Assembly (NCBI GenBank): GCA_963732925.1
Contig: CAVTBJ010000010.1
Location: 1 to 64,000, forward strand
DNA from: DASZRZ01 sp963732925
Lineage (GTDB): Bacteria; Acidobacteriota; Terriglobia; Terriglobales; Acidobacteriaceae
DNA: 64,000 nt
Direction of reading: 5' to 3'
Below the pieces are notes generated by a model. That model did not search any database. It was given only the letters and a program-made list of their open reading frames with translations, and had not been told where the DNA came from. Both the position numbers and the translations under genes were made by a program. Below, in pieces: positions 45,891 through 54,143 of this stretch. Positions within the stretch are counted from its first letter, which is position 1. Each line of letters opens with the position of its first letter.

Positions 45891-47540
45891 TTAGAACGTG
45901 AATTCCATGTTCAGGAAGACGGCCTTCACGCTCGGCGGCACCGCGTTGGCAACCCCGGCAGGATATTTCGCCGCGGCCGCCGGGCTAAAGGTTGCCAAGG
46001 TCGCGTTGGGATAGGTGAACTGGCTGTGTTTGTAGAGCACATCCTGGCTGTCGAGGGCGATGCGCACGTTCTTGTTGACGGTGTAGGAAAGACCGGCAAC
46101 CACGCGCCGGAAGTCCAGCGGGTTATCCGGAATCTTTGTATTGGGCCTCCAATCCTGGAAGAGGCCGAAAGCCGCCCACTTCGTTGGCCCGAGGTTGACG
46201 TGACCGAAGACATCATAGCCTTCCTGCTTGGCGTCCTGCATGCCGAGAATGGCAGTCGCCAGATCGCCGGCGCCGACATAAATGCCGGTGGGCGAACCGC
46301 TACCACCGAACAAGTTTCCGTTACTCATAGCGTTTCGGCCAAAGTCATATTCGAAGGCAATCTGCGCTCCGTTTTTGGGAGACATGTAGCTTGCCAGCGC
46401 CGCACCGCGCAGTACAGGGATTGAAGGCGTGCTGGGAATTTTGTTGTTGTACCCGTAATCGATAAAAGCGGTCAGCCCCAGCCCGTCAAAGCGCGATTTT
46501 GCTCCCATCGGATAGAAGGAGGCACGCGCCATGAACGTCTTGTTCTCCGCCTGTTCGTTGGCATGGAAATTTGCGTTGTTGAATACACCGACCTGGTAAT
46601 CCAAGTACGTTCTGCCATTGGAGCCCTTGACTGGCCCGTTCAGCGAAACCCCGGTGTAAGTCGAGCTCAAGCTGATGAAGTTCCACGGCACCAGGCTCAC
46701 AAAGCGGTAGCCATACAGCGCTTCTTCCCAGTCGATCAGCGGATTCACCTGCTGCCCGAAGCGGATGTTATCGCCCTTGATGGCGCCGCCGAAGATATTG
46801 TGGAACTCGCCGTAGCCGTACTTCAGCCGCCAAGTCAAGTTGCCGCTGCTGTCGCGAAAGATATCCGGGGTGATGCGGAACGTGACGTAGTCAGCAGGGC
46901 TATAGAGAAGGTTGACGTAGGTTCGGCTCACATTGAAGGCGTTGTAGCCGTCGTTGCCTGGCCCAGGGTAGGTTTCCGGCAAATCCAAAAACGCGGGACC
47001 AAAGCCGGTCTGGGGATAGGAGCTCCAGTCGGCATAGACCACGCCGCCGATCTGCAGCTTGCCCTGTGCCAGGTTGATCGTATTGGAGGCCTGCTGCGGA
47101 GGAGTCGAGGTAGCCTGGGGCACAGCCGGAGCCGGGGTGGCCGGCGCCGGGGATGAAAGCGATGCGGTGCGAATGACGGCGCTATCTTGCACGACGGGAC
47201 CCGATTCGGGGATACGCGGGGTAAAGGCAACGCCAGAACCTGACGCCGAGGAAGGAAGCGACGACGAGGGCAACTTTGCTCCCGGCGTAAGGACTTCCGG
47301 CGCAATCGCCGCCTGGTTCTGCTCTTTCAACTGGCGCTGCAGGGCTTCGATCTGCTGTTGCTGAGCCTGGAGCGTAGCCCTCATGGCCTCCAGTTGGTGC
47401 GCTACATCACTCAACGGCACGGTTTGCGCGGATGGCTCCGGCTTCACGGCGGAGGCGCTGGGAGCGTCGGCTGCCAGCACCTGGATTGCCAGCACCAACA
47501 CGGAGACTACGCAGGCTGCAAGCTTCATCGGTGTTCTCAC
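45891..47540 (-). CDS. outer membrane porin with N-terminal coiled coil
   Basis: 549 residues from GTG 47540; an ATG four codons later (47528) is equally possible. Signal peptide (LAACVVSVLVLAIQVLAAD), a coiled coil at about 40-75 (LEAMRATLQAQQQQIEALQR, QLKEQ), a Ser/Pro/Ala linker, then a 16- to 18-strand type barrel (LQIGGVVYADWSSYPQTGFG; FNVSRTYVNLLYSPADYVTF; LKYGYGEFHNIFGG) ending in EFTF. The coiled-coil-plus-barrel layout recalls trimeric OprP/OprO or DcaP-like porins. Three 11-bp-phased repeats upstream hint at PhoB-type control, which would fit a phosphate porin, but the substrate is not shown. Confidence 0.75.
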   Translation of the reverse strand: MRTPMKLAACVVSVLVLAIQVLAADAPSASAVKPEPSAQTVPLSDVAHQLEAMRATLQAQQQQIEALQRQLKEQNQAAIAPEVLTPGAKLPSSSLPSSASGSGVAFTPRIPESGPVVQDSAVIRTASLSSPAPATPAPAVPQATSTPPQQASNTINLAQGKLQIGGVVYADWSSYPQTGFGPAFLDLPETYPGPGNDGYNAFNVSRTYVNLLYSPADYVTFRITPDIFRDSSGNLTWRLKYGYGEFHNIFGGAIKGDNIRFGQQVNPLIDWEEALYGYRFVSLVPWNFISLSSTYTGVSLNGPVKGSNGRTYLDYQVGVFNNANFHANEQAENKTFMARASFYPMGAKSRFDGLGLTAFIDYGYNNKIPSTPSIPVLRGAALASYMSPKNGAQIAFEYDFGRNAMSNGNLFGGSGSPTGIYVGAGDLATAILGMQDAKQEGYDVFGHVNLGPTKWAAFGLFQDWRPNTKIPDNPLDFRRVVAGLSYTVNKNVRIALDSQDVLYKHSQFTYPNATLATFSPAAAAKYPAGVANAVPPSVKAVFLNMEFTF

Positions 47541-47629
47541 TTTCGGAAATTCTCCTATGTACCCGTTGGCACATTCCGGGTGATGAATGGGTGGTCACCG
47601 AGAAGATTGCAGCGTTCTGTTAATCCGGG

Positions 47630-47660
47630 ATGAAAAGAACATGAAATGTGGGTGAAAAGG
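47630..47660 (-). promoter_or_regulatory. three 11-bp-phased direct repeats, PhoB-box-like
   Basis: Written on the plus strand, ATGAAAAG, ATGAAATG and GTGAAAAG begin at 47630, 47641 and 47652, exactly 11 bp apart, about 90 bp upstream of the porin start. PhoB-family regulators bind 11-bp direct repeats whose reverse complement resembles ATGACAG. Confidence 0.45.
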
Positions 47661-47871
47661 GGAATGCTTTCAGGAAGCCCGGCCAAACAGCGAATGTCGC
47701 GTAACGATCCATATCCGCATTGGGATCGGTCGAAAGCAGATTCCTGGCTGTGCCGGGTCCGCCTCCGGTCGCACAGAGCTCCCTCGGCTCTCCGGGAAAG
47801 AAGTTTTGGGGAGGAGTCGCTTGATCGCGGACCTGAATTCAGGCCTGCGGCACCGGATTGGATTGCAGGAA

Positions 47872-47910
47872 CCCATGTCTGCCAAGAGCGGGCAGACATG
47901 GGCCACCGGG
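47872..47910. repeat. type A hairpin repeat, perfect copy
   Basis: CCCATGTCTGCC, loop AAGAGC, GGGCAGACATGGG with a perfect 12-bp stem, followed by CCACCGGG. It lies just after the stop of the HAD gene. The remaining 47541-47871 interval is the porin promoter region. Confidence 0.85.
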
Positions 47911-47921
47911 CCTCATCGTGA

Positions 47922-48635
47922 TCAGGAGTTCTGTTTCGCCGGCTGGTAGATGGGCCAGCCGCGCTGGCGGGCGGCGCGCTCGAGATCAGGATTCGGATTG
48001 ATGACGAAGGGCTGGCGAGCGCACTCCAGCAATTCGAGATCGTGGATGGAGTTGCCAAAGGCCACGTCGGGAGTGCGGGCGATGAACTTGCGCACGGCGA
48101 CGGCTTTCTGCGGTCCGGAGGGGACCTGGATGAGGCGATCGCTGGCCACGCCCTCGTCGAAGTGCACACAGGCGGCAAGGACGCGCTGGGGCGCGATGCC
48201 GAAACGCGCGGCGCCGGCGCGCACCACCCAGTCGCTGGTGGAAGAGACTGCCCAGATTTCGCATCCGGAGCCGCGCAGCTTCTCGACCAGCGAGAGCATC
48301 CCGGGAAAGATGCCGGGGGCGATGCGCTCCTCAAAGAATCGTTCCGTAATGGCCTCCAGGTCCTTTTGCGCCAGGCCTTTGTTGATGGTGACCATCTCCC
48401 CGCACATCTGCTCCTCGCCTACCTGGCCGGCGCGATACTGCTGATAGCGATCCTCGATCCACTGGACGGTTTCGGGCGAGAGAATGCCGTGCTGGACAGT
48501 CCAGCGCATGAAGGCTTCGCCGGAGTCGGCAGACCAGAGGGTGCCGTCGCAGTCGAAGACAGCGAGTTGCGGACGAAGCGCCAGAACCGAGGAAATGAAT
48601 TCTCCGGCAGAGGAAAAAGCGGCGCTAGGCGTCAT
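47922..48635 (-). CDS. HAD-family phosphatase (phosphoserine phosphatase-like)
   Basis: 237 residues from ATG 48635, which overlaps the preceding gene by 11 bp. HAD motif I LAVFDCDGTLW (DxDGT), a helical cap, motif II VSSTSDW, and motif III/IV AFGNSIHDLELLE where the usual GDxxxD is replaced by GNSIHD. The family dephosphorylates small phosphate esters (phosphoserine, sugar or nucleotide-linked phosphates). Translational coupling to a MocA-like nucleotidyltransferase suggests the two act on the same metabolite, which I cannot name. Confidence 0.8.
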   Translation of the reverse strand: MTPSAAFSSAGEFISSVLALRPQLAVFDCDGTLWSADSGEAFMRWTVQHGILSPETVQWIEDRYQQYRAGQVGEEQMCGEMVTINKGLAQKDLEAITERFFEERIAPGIFPGMLSLVEKLRGSGCEIWAVSSTSDWVVRAGAARFGIAPQRVLAACVHFDEGVASDRLIQVPSGPQKAVAVRKFIARTPDVAFGNSIHDLELLECARQPFVINPNPDLERAARQRGWPIYQPAKQNS

Positions 48636-49239
48636 GTTGCCTGGATTTGAGGTCGGCATATTGCTCCGGGGTATTGATGTTGGCGACGACCAGGGGATCG
48701 TCCACCGGGAGATATTCGATCTGTTGCGGATGCTGGTGGATGATCTCGCGGGCATTCGAGGTTGGGGGCGCGGCCACCAATTTGGTGAGCAGGCTAGGTC
48801 CGATGATGATGGGATGACCGTGGCGCTGCTGGTATTGCGGGATCAGCACCCACTTGTCACAGGCGGCGGCTTCGGAATAGGCATCGAACATGCGCTGCAG
48901 GGTTTGGCGGGAGGGCGCCGGACGATCGACCAGGGTGACAACGGCGGTGGCGCGGCCGCGATTCAGAACGTCGCGCAAGCCCACGCGCAAGGAACTGAAC
49001 TGACCGAGCTCGGGGTGGGGATTCACCACCAGCAAAGCTCCCAGGCTGTCCACCACGGGCTGCAGGTTGGAAGCATTCCTGCCGGCCACGACAATCACGT
49101 AGTCGCTGAAGGGGAGGAAGGCCTGGATGATGGAGTCCAGAAACGTGGTGCCGCGCCAGGGCAGCAGGGCCTTGTCCGAACCCATGCGAGTGGATTCGCC
49201 GGCGGCCAGGATGACGGCACAGAGGCTGGGAAGAGGCAT
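48625..49239 (-). CDS. MobA/MocA-like NTP transferase
   Basis: 204 residues. Nucleotide-binding start AVILAAGESTRMGSDKALLP, with the LAAGxSxRMGxxK signature, then VIVVAGRNA, GQFSSLRVGLRDVL (the second substrate loop) and the metal region VVTLVDRPAPS. The usual VDxP motif is seen as VDRP. Members transfer CMP or GMP to molybdopterin or other acceptors. No molybdenum-cofactor or molybdoenzyme genes are nearby, and the coupled HAD phosphatase downstream suggests another role. Confidence 0.82.
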   Translation of the reverse strand: MPLPSLCAVILAAGESTRMGSDKALLPWRGTTFLDSIIQAFLPFSDYVIVVAGRNASNLQPVVDSLGALLVVNPHPELGQFSSLRVGLRDVLNRGRATAVVTLVDRPAPSRQTLQRMFDAYSEAAACDKWVLIPQYQQRHGHPIIIGPSLLTKLVAAPPTSNAREIIHQHPQQIEYLPVDDPLVVANINTPEQYADLKSRQHDA

Positions 49240-49307
49240 GATGGAATCTTCAAGTTAGTTTATCAAGCGTGCCGGCGCACTTTGGCTCTTTGTTTACTGC
49301 GCGTTGT

Positions 49308-49735
49308 TTACTGCGCGGGGATGGTGAGCGTGCCGTCGTCCTTCAGAGGCCACTCGGGATTGAAGGCGACTTCCCAGGGCTGGCCGTCGGGATCGGCGAA
49401 GTAACCGGAGTATCCGCCCCAGGGCGTGTAGCGGGGAGTCTTCAGGACGCGGGCGCCGGCCTGCGCGGCCTGTTGCATGACGGAGTCCACCTCTTCCCGG
49501 CGCGAACGTTGTGGGCGAGGGCCACGGTTCCGGTTTTGACGGCGTCGGGCGAAAGGCGGGCGTCCTCAAGAAAGGTGGCCAGGGAGAAGAGAGAAAAGAC
49601 GGCGCCGCCGATCTGATAGAAGGCGACCTCATCGCTGCTGAAGGCGGGTTGCCATCCCAGTCCGCTTTCGTAGAAGGCGCGAGAGCGGGAGAGATCTTTC
49701 ACTGCCAGGGTAATGAGGCTGACTCGCTGTTCCAT
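49308..49735 (-). CDS. VOC-family (glyoxalase/bleomycin-resistance-like) protein, one frameshift
   Basis: ATG 49735 opens MEQRVSLITLAVKDLSRSRA, FYESGLGWQPAFSS and VAFYQIGGAVFSLFS, one half of a VOC fold. Near 49502 one base seems missing (AHNVRA continues in another frame), then EVDSVMQQAAQAGARVLKTP, YTPWGGYSGYFADPDGQPWE and VAFNPEW complete the second half. The rejoined protein is about 142 residues, normal for single-domain members that bind a metal and act on small substrates. The specific reaction is unknown. Confidence 0.75.
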
Positions 49736-50201
49736 GAAGAAAGCATACATGGGCAGCCAGGGCGCGCATCCGCTGGTCGCAGAGCGAGCGCTGAAGTTCC
49801 GAAGTGCGGAGCTCGAGCCTGCTTGTTGCAAGAATGCCGCCGGAACTCCGCAAGTGGTTGGATTGAGCAATTTTTGATTCGGCACTGCGGCAGTTTCCGG
49901 ACATGAACCGGGGGAACACCTAAGGAGGCAGCGCTTTTCAACAGCAGATTGCATGGCATGATTTACATGCTCGGCACCCTCCCCCAGAAGGCTTCGACTC
50001 TACTTCCGGTCGATGATAGGTTTTTCTTTTCAGCTTACATGCGTGCGCGAGTGAGGTGGTTCGACCATCATTGCGGTGGAGGGGGCGATTCCTCGGCAGG
50101 AGGCCGCCCCAATTCTGTGATCCGCGCGAACGAAGCGGAATTCCTTTCCTAAATGGATGATTTGGGCAATTTTTTGCATGACAGCTCTCATACCTAGGTT
50201 G
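49736..50201. other. 466-bp gap, nothing recognised
   Basis: Divergent upstream region of the VOC and DUF481 genes. Open frames here have no recognisable sequence. No hairpin repeats of the families seen elsewhere. Confidence 0.4.
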
Positions 50202-51287
50202 ATGGAACGTGTTGTGGTGAGGTACTCGCGATGTTTTTTCTTGTGCTTGCTTCTGGCGGGGGCATGGAGCTACTGCGCCGCGGATGAGGTCCTGCTGCAG
50301 AACGGAGACCGCATAAGCGGAAGGGTGGTAAGCGTGCAGGAGGGCAAGCTGGTTGTGAAGACGGACTATGCGGGCACGGTGAAGCTGGACTGGAGCAAGG
50401 TGAGCCAGGTGCATACCGAGCAACCGATGACGGTGCAGTCCGATGGCTCGGCAAAAATCGCGGCCACGGTGCTGGTGCGGGAGGACGGCTCGGTGGTGCT
50501 CTCGGGCGTGAATGGGCAGGAGACGCGAGTGCCGGCACATTCGGTGAAGGCGATTCGTTCGCGGAGCGAGCAGATGGCCTATGAGGCGGCGCTCAGGCCG
50601 GGCATTCTTCAGGGCTGGATGGGGGAAGTGAACCTGGGATTCGCCTTCGCCAGCGGGAACAGCGAAGTGACCAACCTTTCCAGCGGATTGAACGGCACCC
50701 GGCAGACGTTCAATGACAAGGCAACGTTCTATGCCAACTCCGTGTACTCGACTGACCGCGCGCTGGCCACGGAGACTGCCAACACGATTCGCGGCGGGTT
50801 CCGCTACGACAAAGACTTCAGCCCGAGCTGGTTCGGGTTCGGCAGCGCGGATTTCGAATACGACGACCTGCAGAACCTGGACCTGCGCGCCATCAACGGT
50901 GGCGGAGTGGGTTGGCACGCTATCAAGGTGTCCTCTTCCACGCTGGACTTCCTGAGCGGCATAGTGTGGACGCGCGAGTTGTATACCTTCGTACCACAGC
51001 GCGATTTCGTGGCCGGCAAGTTCGGCGAAGAACTCAGTACCAAGCTCTGGCCGGGGTCGCGGCTCAAGCAAAGCGGGTTTTACCGTCCCGACCTCAGCGA
51101 CACCAGCCAGTACCAGGCCGCGATGGACCTGTCGCTGAGTTCGCGGCTCAACAGCTGGCTGTCATGGCAGACGGCGGTCAGCGAGCGCTACGCGAGCAAT
51201 CCTCCGCTGGGATCGAAGCCGAACGATCTGCTGATCACCACGGGAGTGGGATTCCGCCTGGGGCATAATAATCACATGACGCAATAG
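50202..51287 (+). CDS. DUF481 (YdiY-like) outer membrane beta-barrel protein, second copy
   Basis: 361 residues from ATG 50202; GTG 50217 is an alternative. Signal peptide (CFFLCLLLAGAWSYCAADE), the same SH3-like N-domain as the 43466 protein (LLQNGDRISGRVVSVQEGKL, GTVKLDWSKVSQVHTEQP), then the barrel (VNLGFAFASGNSEVTNLSSG; GVGWHAIKVSSSTLDFLSGI). It diverges from the other copy through most of the barrel but keeps the N-domain pattern and the end motif NDLLITTGVGFRL. Secreted to the outer membrane. Confidence 0.85.
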   Translation: MERVVVRYSRCFFLCLLLAGAWSYCAADEVLLQNGDRISGRVVSVQEGKLVVKTDYAGTVKLDWSKVSQVHTEQPMTVQSDGSAKIAATVLVREDGSVVLSGVNGQETRVPAHSVKAIRSRSEQMAYEAALRPGILQGWMGEVNLGFAFASGNSEVTNLSSGLNGTRQTFNDKATFYANSVYSTDRALATETANTIRGGFRYDKDFSPSWFGFGSADFEYDDLQNLDLRAINGGGVGWHAIKVSSSTLDFLSGIVWTRELYTFVPQRDFVAGKFGEELSTKLWPGSRLKQSGFYRPDLSDTSQYQAAMDLSLSSRLNSWLSWQTAVSERYASNPPLGSKPNDLLITTGVGFRLGHNNHMTQ

Positions 51288-51475
51288 CCCTCCTCAATGA
51301 GAACGCGGATTCTGAATGTGAGCACCAGGGTGCCACTGCACGCGACCGGAAAAAACACCGACGGCGGGAGGAGGCGCAAAAAACCTAGTGAAATCAGCAA
51401 GTTCGACGAGCCCCGATTGGCAGAGCGCTTGCACCGGAGTGAAAGGGGTTCCTGTGGAATCCCATGGAGGTGAAT

Positions 51476-51628
51476 GTGCTTTGGACAATCTTTGTGATCC
51501 TGCTGATCGCTTGGCTGCTTGGCCTGGTCGGCGTCTATCAAATTGGCTCCATCATCTGGCTGCTGCTGGTAGCGGCGTTGGTGGTGCTAATACTGCAACT
51601 GGCGACCGGCCGTCGAACCGTGGTGTGA
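51476..51628 (+). CDS. lmo0937-family small membrane protein
   Basis: 50 residues from GTG 51476, five bases after GGAGG, which yields the family N-terminus (V/M)LWTIFVILLIAWLLGLVG. An in-frame ATG at 51464 overlaps the Shine-Dalgarno and is less likely. A second hydrophobic segment follows (IGSIIWLLLVAALVVLILQL) and the protein ends ATGRRTVV. Two-helix proteins of this kind are widespread and often stress-induced; no mechanism is known. It stands alone. Confidence 0.75.
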   Translation: MLWTIFVILLIAWLLGLVGVYQIGSIIWLLLVAALVVLILQLATGRRTVV

Positions 51629-51725
51629 ATTCAGGGGGCGCCGTCAAGCGCCGAACGGTCGAACCTGGCTGTTTCGGCGAGGCTTGATGGCGCCCCGCGC
51701 ACGCTTACGGCCGGCCCACCCGGCT

Positions 51726-51789
51726 CTTCGTTACGCTTCGTTACACTTCGTTACGTTTCCTCTGCGTTTCCCCAGCGCGGGGGGGGGGG
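51726..51789. repeat. CTTCGTTAC tandem repeat and an 11-G tract upstream of pdxS
   Basis: Three consecutive 10-bp units CTTCGTTAC(G/A) at 51726-51755, then a run of 11 G at 51779-51789, about 130 bp before pdxS. No gene lies between 51629 and 51917. Confidence 0.75.
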
Positions 51790-51917
51790 CGCGATGACCG
51801 CCTGCACGGCAATGGCTTACAATAAAAGGTTCCAGGAAGATAACGGACCGCTCCTACGCGTGCGCCCCCGGGCGCGCAGCGGCAAATGGAAGAGAGTGGT
51901 CCGGAGGAGACAGGTGT

Positions 51918-52877
51918 ATGGCGGAGAAGGAAAGCAATGGGCATCCGGCAGACGGCGGCGCGGCCTCGCGAAGCTCGAGTAACGGATTGCGGCTGAAGAT
52001 CGGGCTGGCGGAAATGCTGAAGGGCGGCGTGATTATGGACGTGACCGACGCCCGGCAGGCGGAGATCGCGGAAAAGGCGGGAGCCGTAGCGGTGATGGCG
52101 CTGGAACGGGTTCCGGCGCAGATTCGCGCTGAGGGGGGAGTGGCGCGCATGGCCCACCCGAAGAAGATTCGCGAAATCATGGGCGCGGTTTCTGTTCCGG
52201 TGATGGCCAAGTGCCGCATTGGACATTTTGCGGAAGCGCAGGTGCTGGAAGAGCTGGGAGTGGACTACATCGACGAGTCGGAAGTACTGACTCCGGCGGA
52301 TGAACAGCATCACGTGGACAAGCACGCTTTCCGGATTCCCTTCGTATGCGGCGCGCGCAACCTGGGCGAGGCGCTGCGGCGGATTGCCGAGGGGGCGGCC
52401 ATGATCCGTACCAAAGGCGAAGCCGGGACCGGCGATGTGGTGCACGCAGTGAAGCACATGCGGCAGATCATGAAAGACATACGCACGCTGGGGGCGCTGC
52501 GGGAAGAGGAACTGTACGCCGCAGCCAAGGATTTGCAGTCCCCGTATGAACTGGTGCGGATGGTGGCGGAGAAAGGCAAGCTGCCGGTACCGAACTTTTC
52601 GGCCGGCGGGATCGCCACTCCGGCGGACGCGGCGCTGGTGATGCAACTTGGAGCCGAGGCGGTGTTCGTGGGCTCGGGAATCTTCATGCAGGATGGGATG
52701 AATTTTGCGCCGCCGGAGGAAGCAGAGCGGCGGGCGCGAGCGATTGTCCGCGCCACCACGCACTACAACGATCCCAAGGTCCTGCTGGAGGTTAGCGAAG
52801 ACGCGTCCAGCTCGATGAAGGGTCTGGCGGTGGCCGGGCTGGGGGACGCGCAGATGCTGCAGACGCGGGGATGGTAG
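51918..52877 (+). CDS. pdxS: pyridoxal 5'-phosphate synthase subunit PdxS
   Basis: 319 residues. The TIM-barrel synthase makes PLP from ribose 5-phosphate, glyceraldehyde 3-phosphate and ammonia supplied by PdxT. Conserved stretches: GGVIMDVTDARQAEIAEKAG (catalytic Asp), VPVMAKCRIGHFAEAQ (first Schiff-base Lys), GAAMIRTKGEAGTGDVVHAV (second Lys), FSAGGIATPADAALVMQLGA. The N-terminus has a Ser/Gly-rich extension of ~20 residues. pdxT follows 268 bp later on the same strand; that gap holds a decayed type C repeat near 52965. Confidence 0.96.
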   Translation: MAEKESNGHPADGGAASRSSSNGLRLKIGLAEMLKGGVIMDVTDARQAEIAEKAGAVAVMALERVPAQIRAEGGVARMAHPKKIREIMGAVSVPVMAKCRIGHFAEAQVLEELGVDYIDESEVLTPADEQHHVDKHAFRIPFVCGARNLGEALRRIAEGAAMIRTKGEAGTGDVVHAVKHMRQIMKDIRTLGALREEELYAAAKDLQSPYELVRMVAEKGKLPVPNFSAGGIATPADAALVMQLGAEAVFVGSGIFMQDGMNFAPPEEAERRARAIVRATTHYNDPKVLLEVSEDASSSMKGLAVAGLGDAQMLQTRGW

Positions 52878-53145
52878 ACCGCCACCCAGGGCGCGCAGCC
52901 CCGGCAAAGGCGACAGGGGACGCGAGGGGGCTGGGCTGAACAGGCTGTCGCAACGTAGCCGAAGCACCTCAGCGGCCAGAGCGGCGCCCGCGAGGTGGGG
53001 AGTTTTCCAGCAAGCCTTTCAGCAGACTTTGGGGCCTTGGCCTGCGAAGAATCGTTCCCGGAGGGGCTCGGCTTCACTCCGGGAACGAATGTTGCAAGGA
53101 TCTCAGAACTTTCTCTCCCGCTGGAAGACTCAATCCTGAAATGAC

Positions 53146-53727
53146 ATGGAAGAAAGACGGCTCAAGGTTGGCATACTGGCGTTGCAGGGTGACTTCGACG
53201 CCCACTGCAGGCGCGTGGAGGAACTGGGCGCGGAAGCGGTGCTAATCAAGGATGTAGCGCAGTTGGACGAGGTGGATGCCTTGATCCTTCCAGGCGGGGA
53301 GTCTGGGACGTTTTTGAAACTGCTGGGGGAGCAGGGGATCGAGAAGCTGAAGGCGTTTGTGCAGGCAAAGCCGACCTTCGGCACCTGCGCGGGCGCAATC
53401 CTGCTGGCGCGGAAGGTGGAAAATCCTGTGCAGTCTGGCCTGGGCGCGCTGGATATCAGGGTACGGCGGAACGCCTACGGACGGCAGAAAGAAAGCTTTG
53501 TGGCCGAAGCGCAAACCGAACTGGGACGGGCTCCGCTGGAGATGGTTTTCATCCGCGCGCCGCGCATCGAAGAGTGCGGCGCCGAAGTGAAAGTGCTGGC
53601 GCGCCAGGGAAACGATCCTGTGCTGGTGCGGCAGGGCAAAGTGATGGCCGCAACATTTCATCCCGAGCTTTCCAGCGATTCGCGGGTCCATGAGTACTTC
53701 CTGAAATTGATTCGAGGACAAGAGTGA
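53146..53727 (+). CDS. pdxT: pyridoxal 5'-phosphate synthase glutaminase PdxT
   Basis: 193 residues, class I glutamine amidotransferase. KVGILALQGDFDAHCRRVEE at the start; oxyanion segment LILPGGESGTF (the family usually has GGEST); nucleophile Cys in FGTCAGAILLA; His-Glu of the triad in AATFHPELSSD. It delivers ammonia to PdxS in the PLP synthase complex. Start ATG follows the pdxS gap. Confidence 0.95.
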   Translation: MEERRLKVGILALQGDFDAHCRRVEELGAEAVLIKDVAQLDEVDALILPGGESGTFLKLLGEQGIEKLKAFVQAKPTFGTCAGAILLARKVENPVQSGLGALDIRVRRNAYGRQKESFVAEAQTELGRAPLEMVFIRAPRIEECGAEVKVLARQGNDPVLVRQGKVMAATFHPELSSDSRVHEYFLKLIRGQE

Positions 53728-53758
53728 GATTTGGTCTCCGGGGGAAGCTGAGAAACAT

Positions 53759-54074
53759 CCACTCAAGCCAAAGTCGGCGTGGCATTGATTGGAAGAGCGA
53801 AGGCTCCGAGCTTTCCCTTCCCTGCCGGGTCCCTGCTAAGCGGAACAGCAGATTCCTCGTCGCGTCTCGGTGCGCCCTTGCGGGCTCCCTCGCCGCTCGC
53901 TCGGAATGACAATCTAGTGGGTGAGACGCTGGATCGCAGGCCTGAAGGCCTGCGCCACCGGCAGTGGGGCCGCCTTGACCGCAGGCCTGAAGGCCTGCGC
54001 CACCGGTCTGGCATCCTTCGCCAGAGCCCGACGCTTGACTCCCGAGCCAACAGCGGGCAGAGATGGGGCACCGG
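53759..54074. repeat. cluster of type B, A and E hairpin repeats
   Basis: Within the 416-bp gap before the MFS gene: a decayed type E arm (CCACTCAAGCC) at 53759, a CGCTCGGAATGACA element near 53898, two exact type B hairpins (CGCAGGCCTGAAGGCCTGCG then CCACCGG) at 53935-53961 and 53980-54006, and a degenerate type A unit ending GGGCAGAGATGGGGCACCGG at 54038-54074. Confidence 0.8.
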
Positions 54075-54143
54075 CGAATACGTTAAGCTGAAAGTTTGCG
54101 TCTGGCGAGGGTTGCTGCCAGACGCTGGGGACGTGTTTCCAGG

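Noticed and set aside
45592..45894. A 100-codon plus-strand frame after the tandem-PilZ gene
   Set aside because: Low-complexity Arg/Gln/Ala translation, no start signal and no similarity to any family I know.
53935..54006. Two near-identical repeats with a short spacer, CRISPR-like at first sight
   Set aside because: Each unit is a self-complementary hairpin also found singly elsewhere. There are only two copies, no further spacers and no cas genes.
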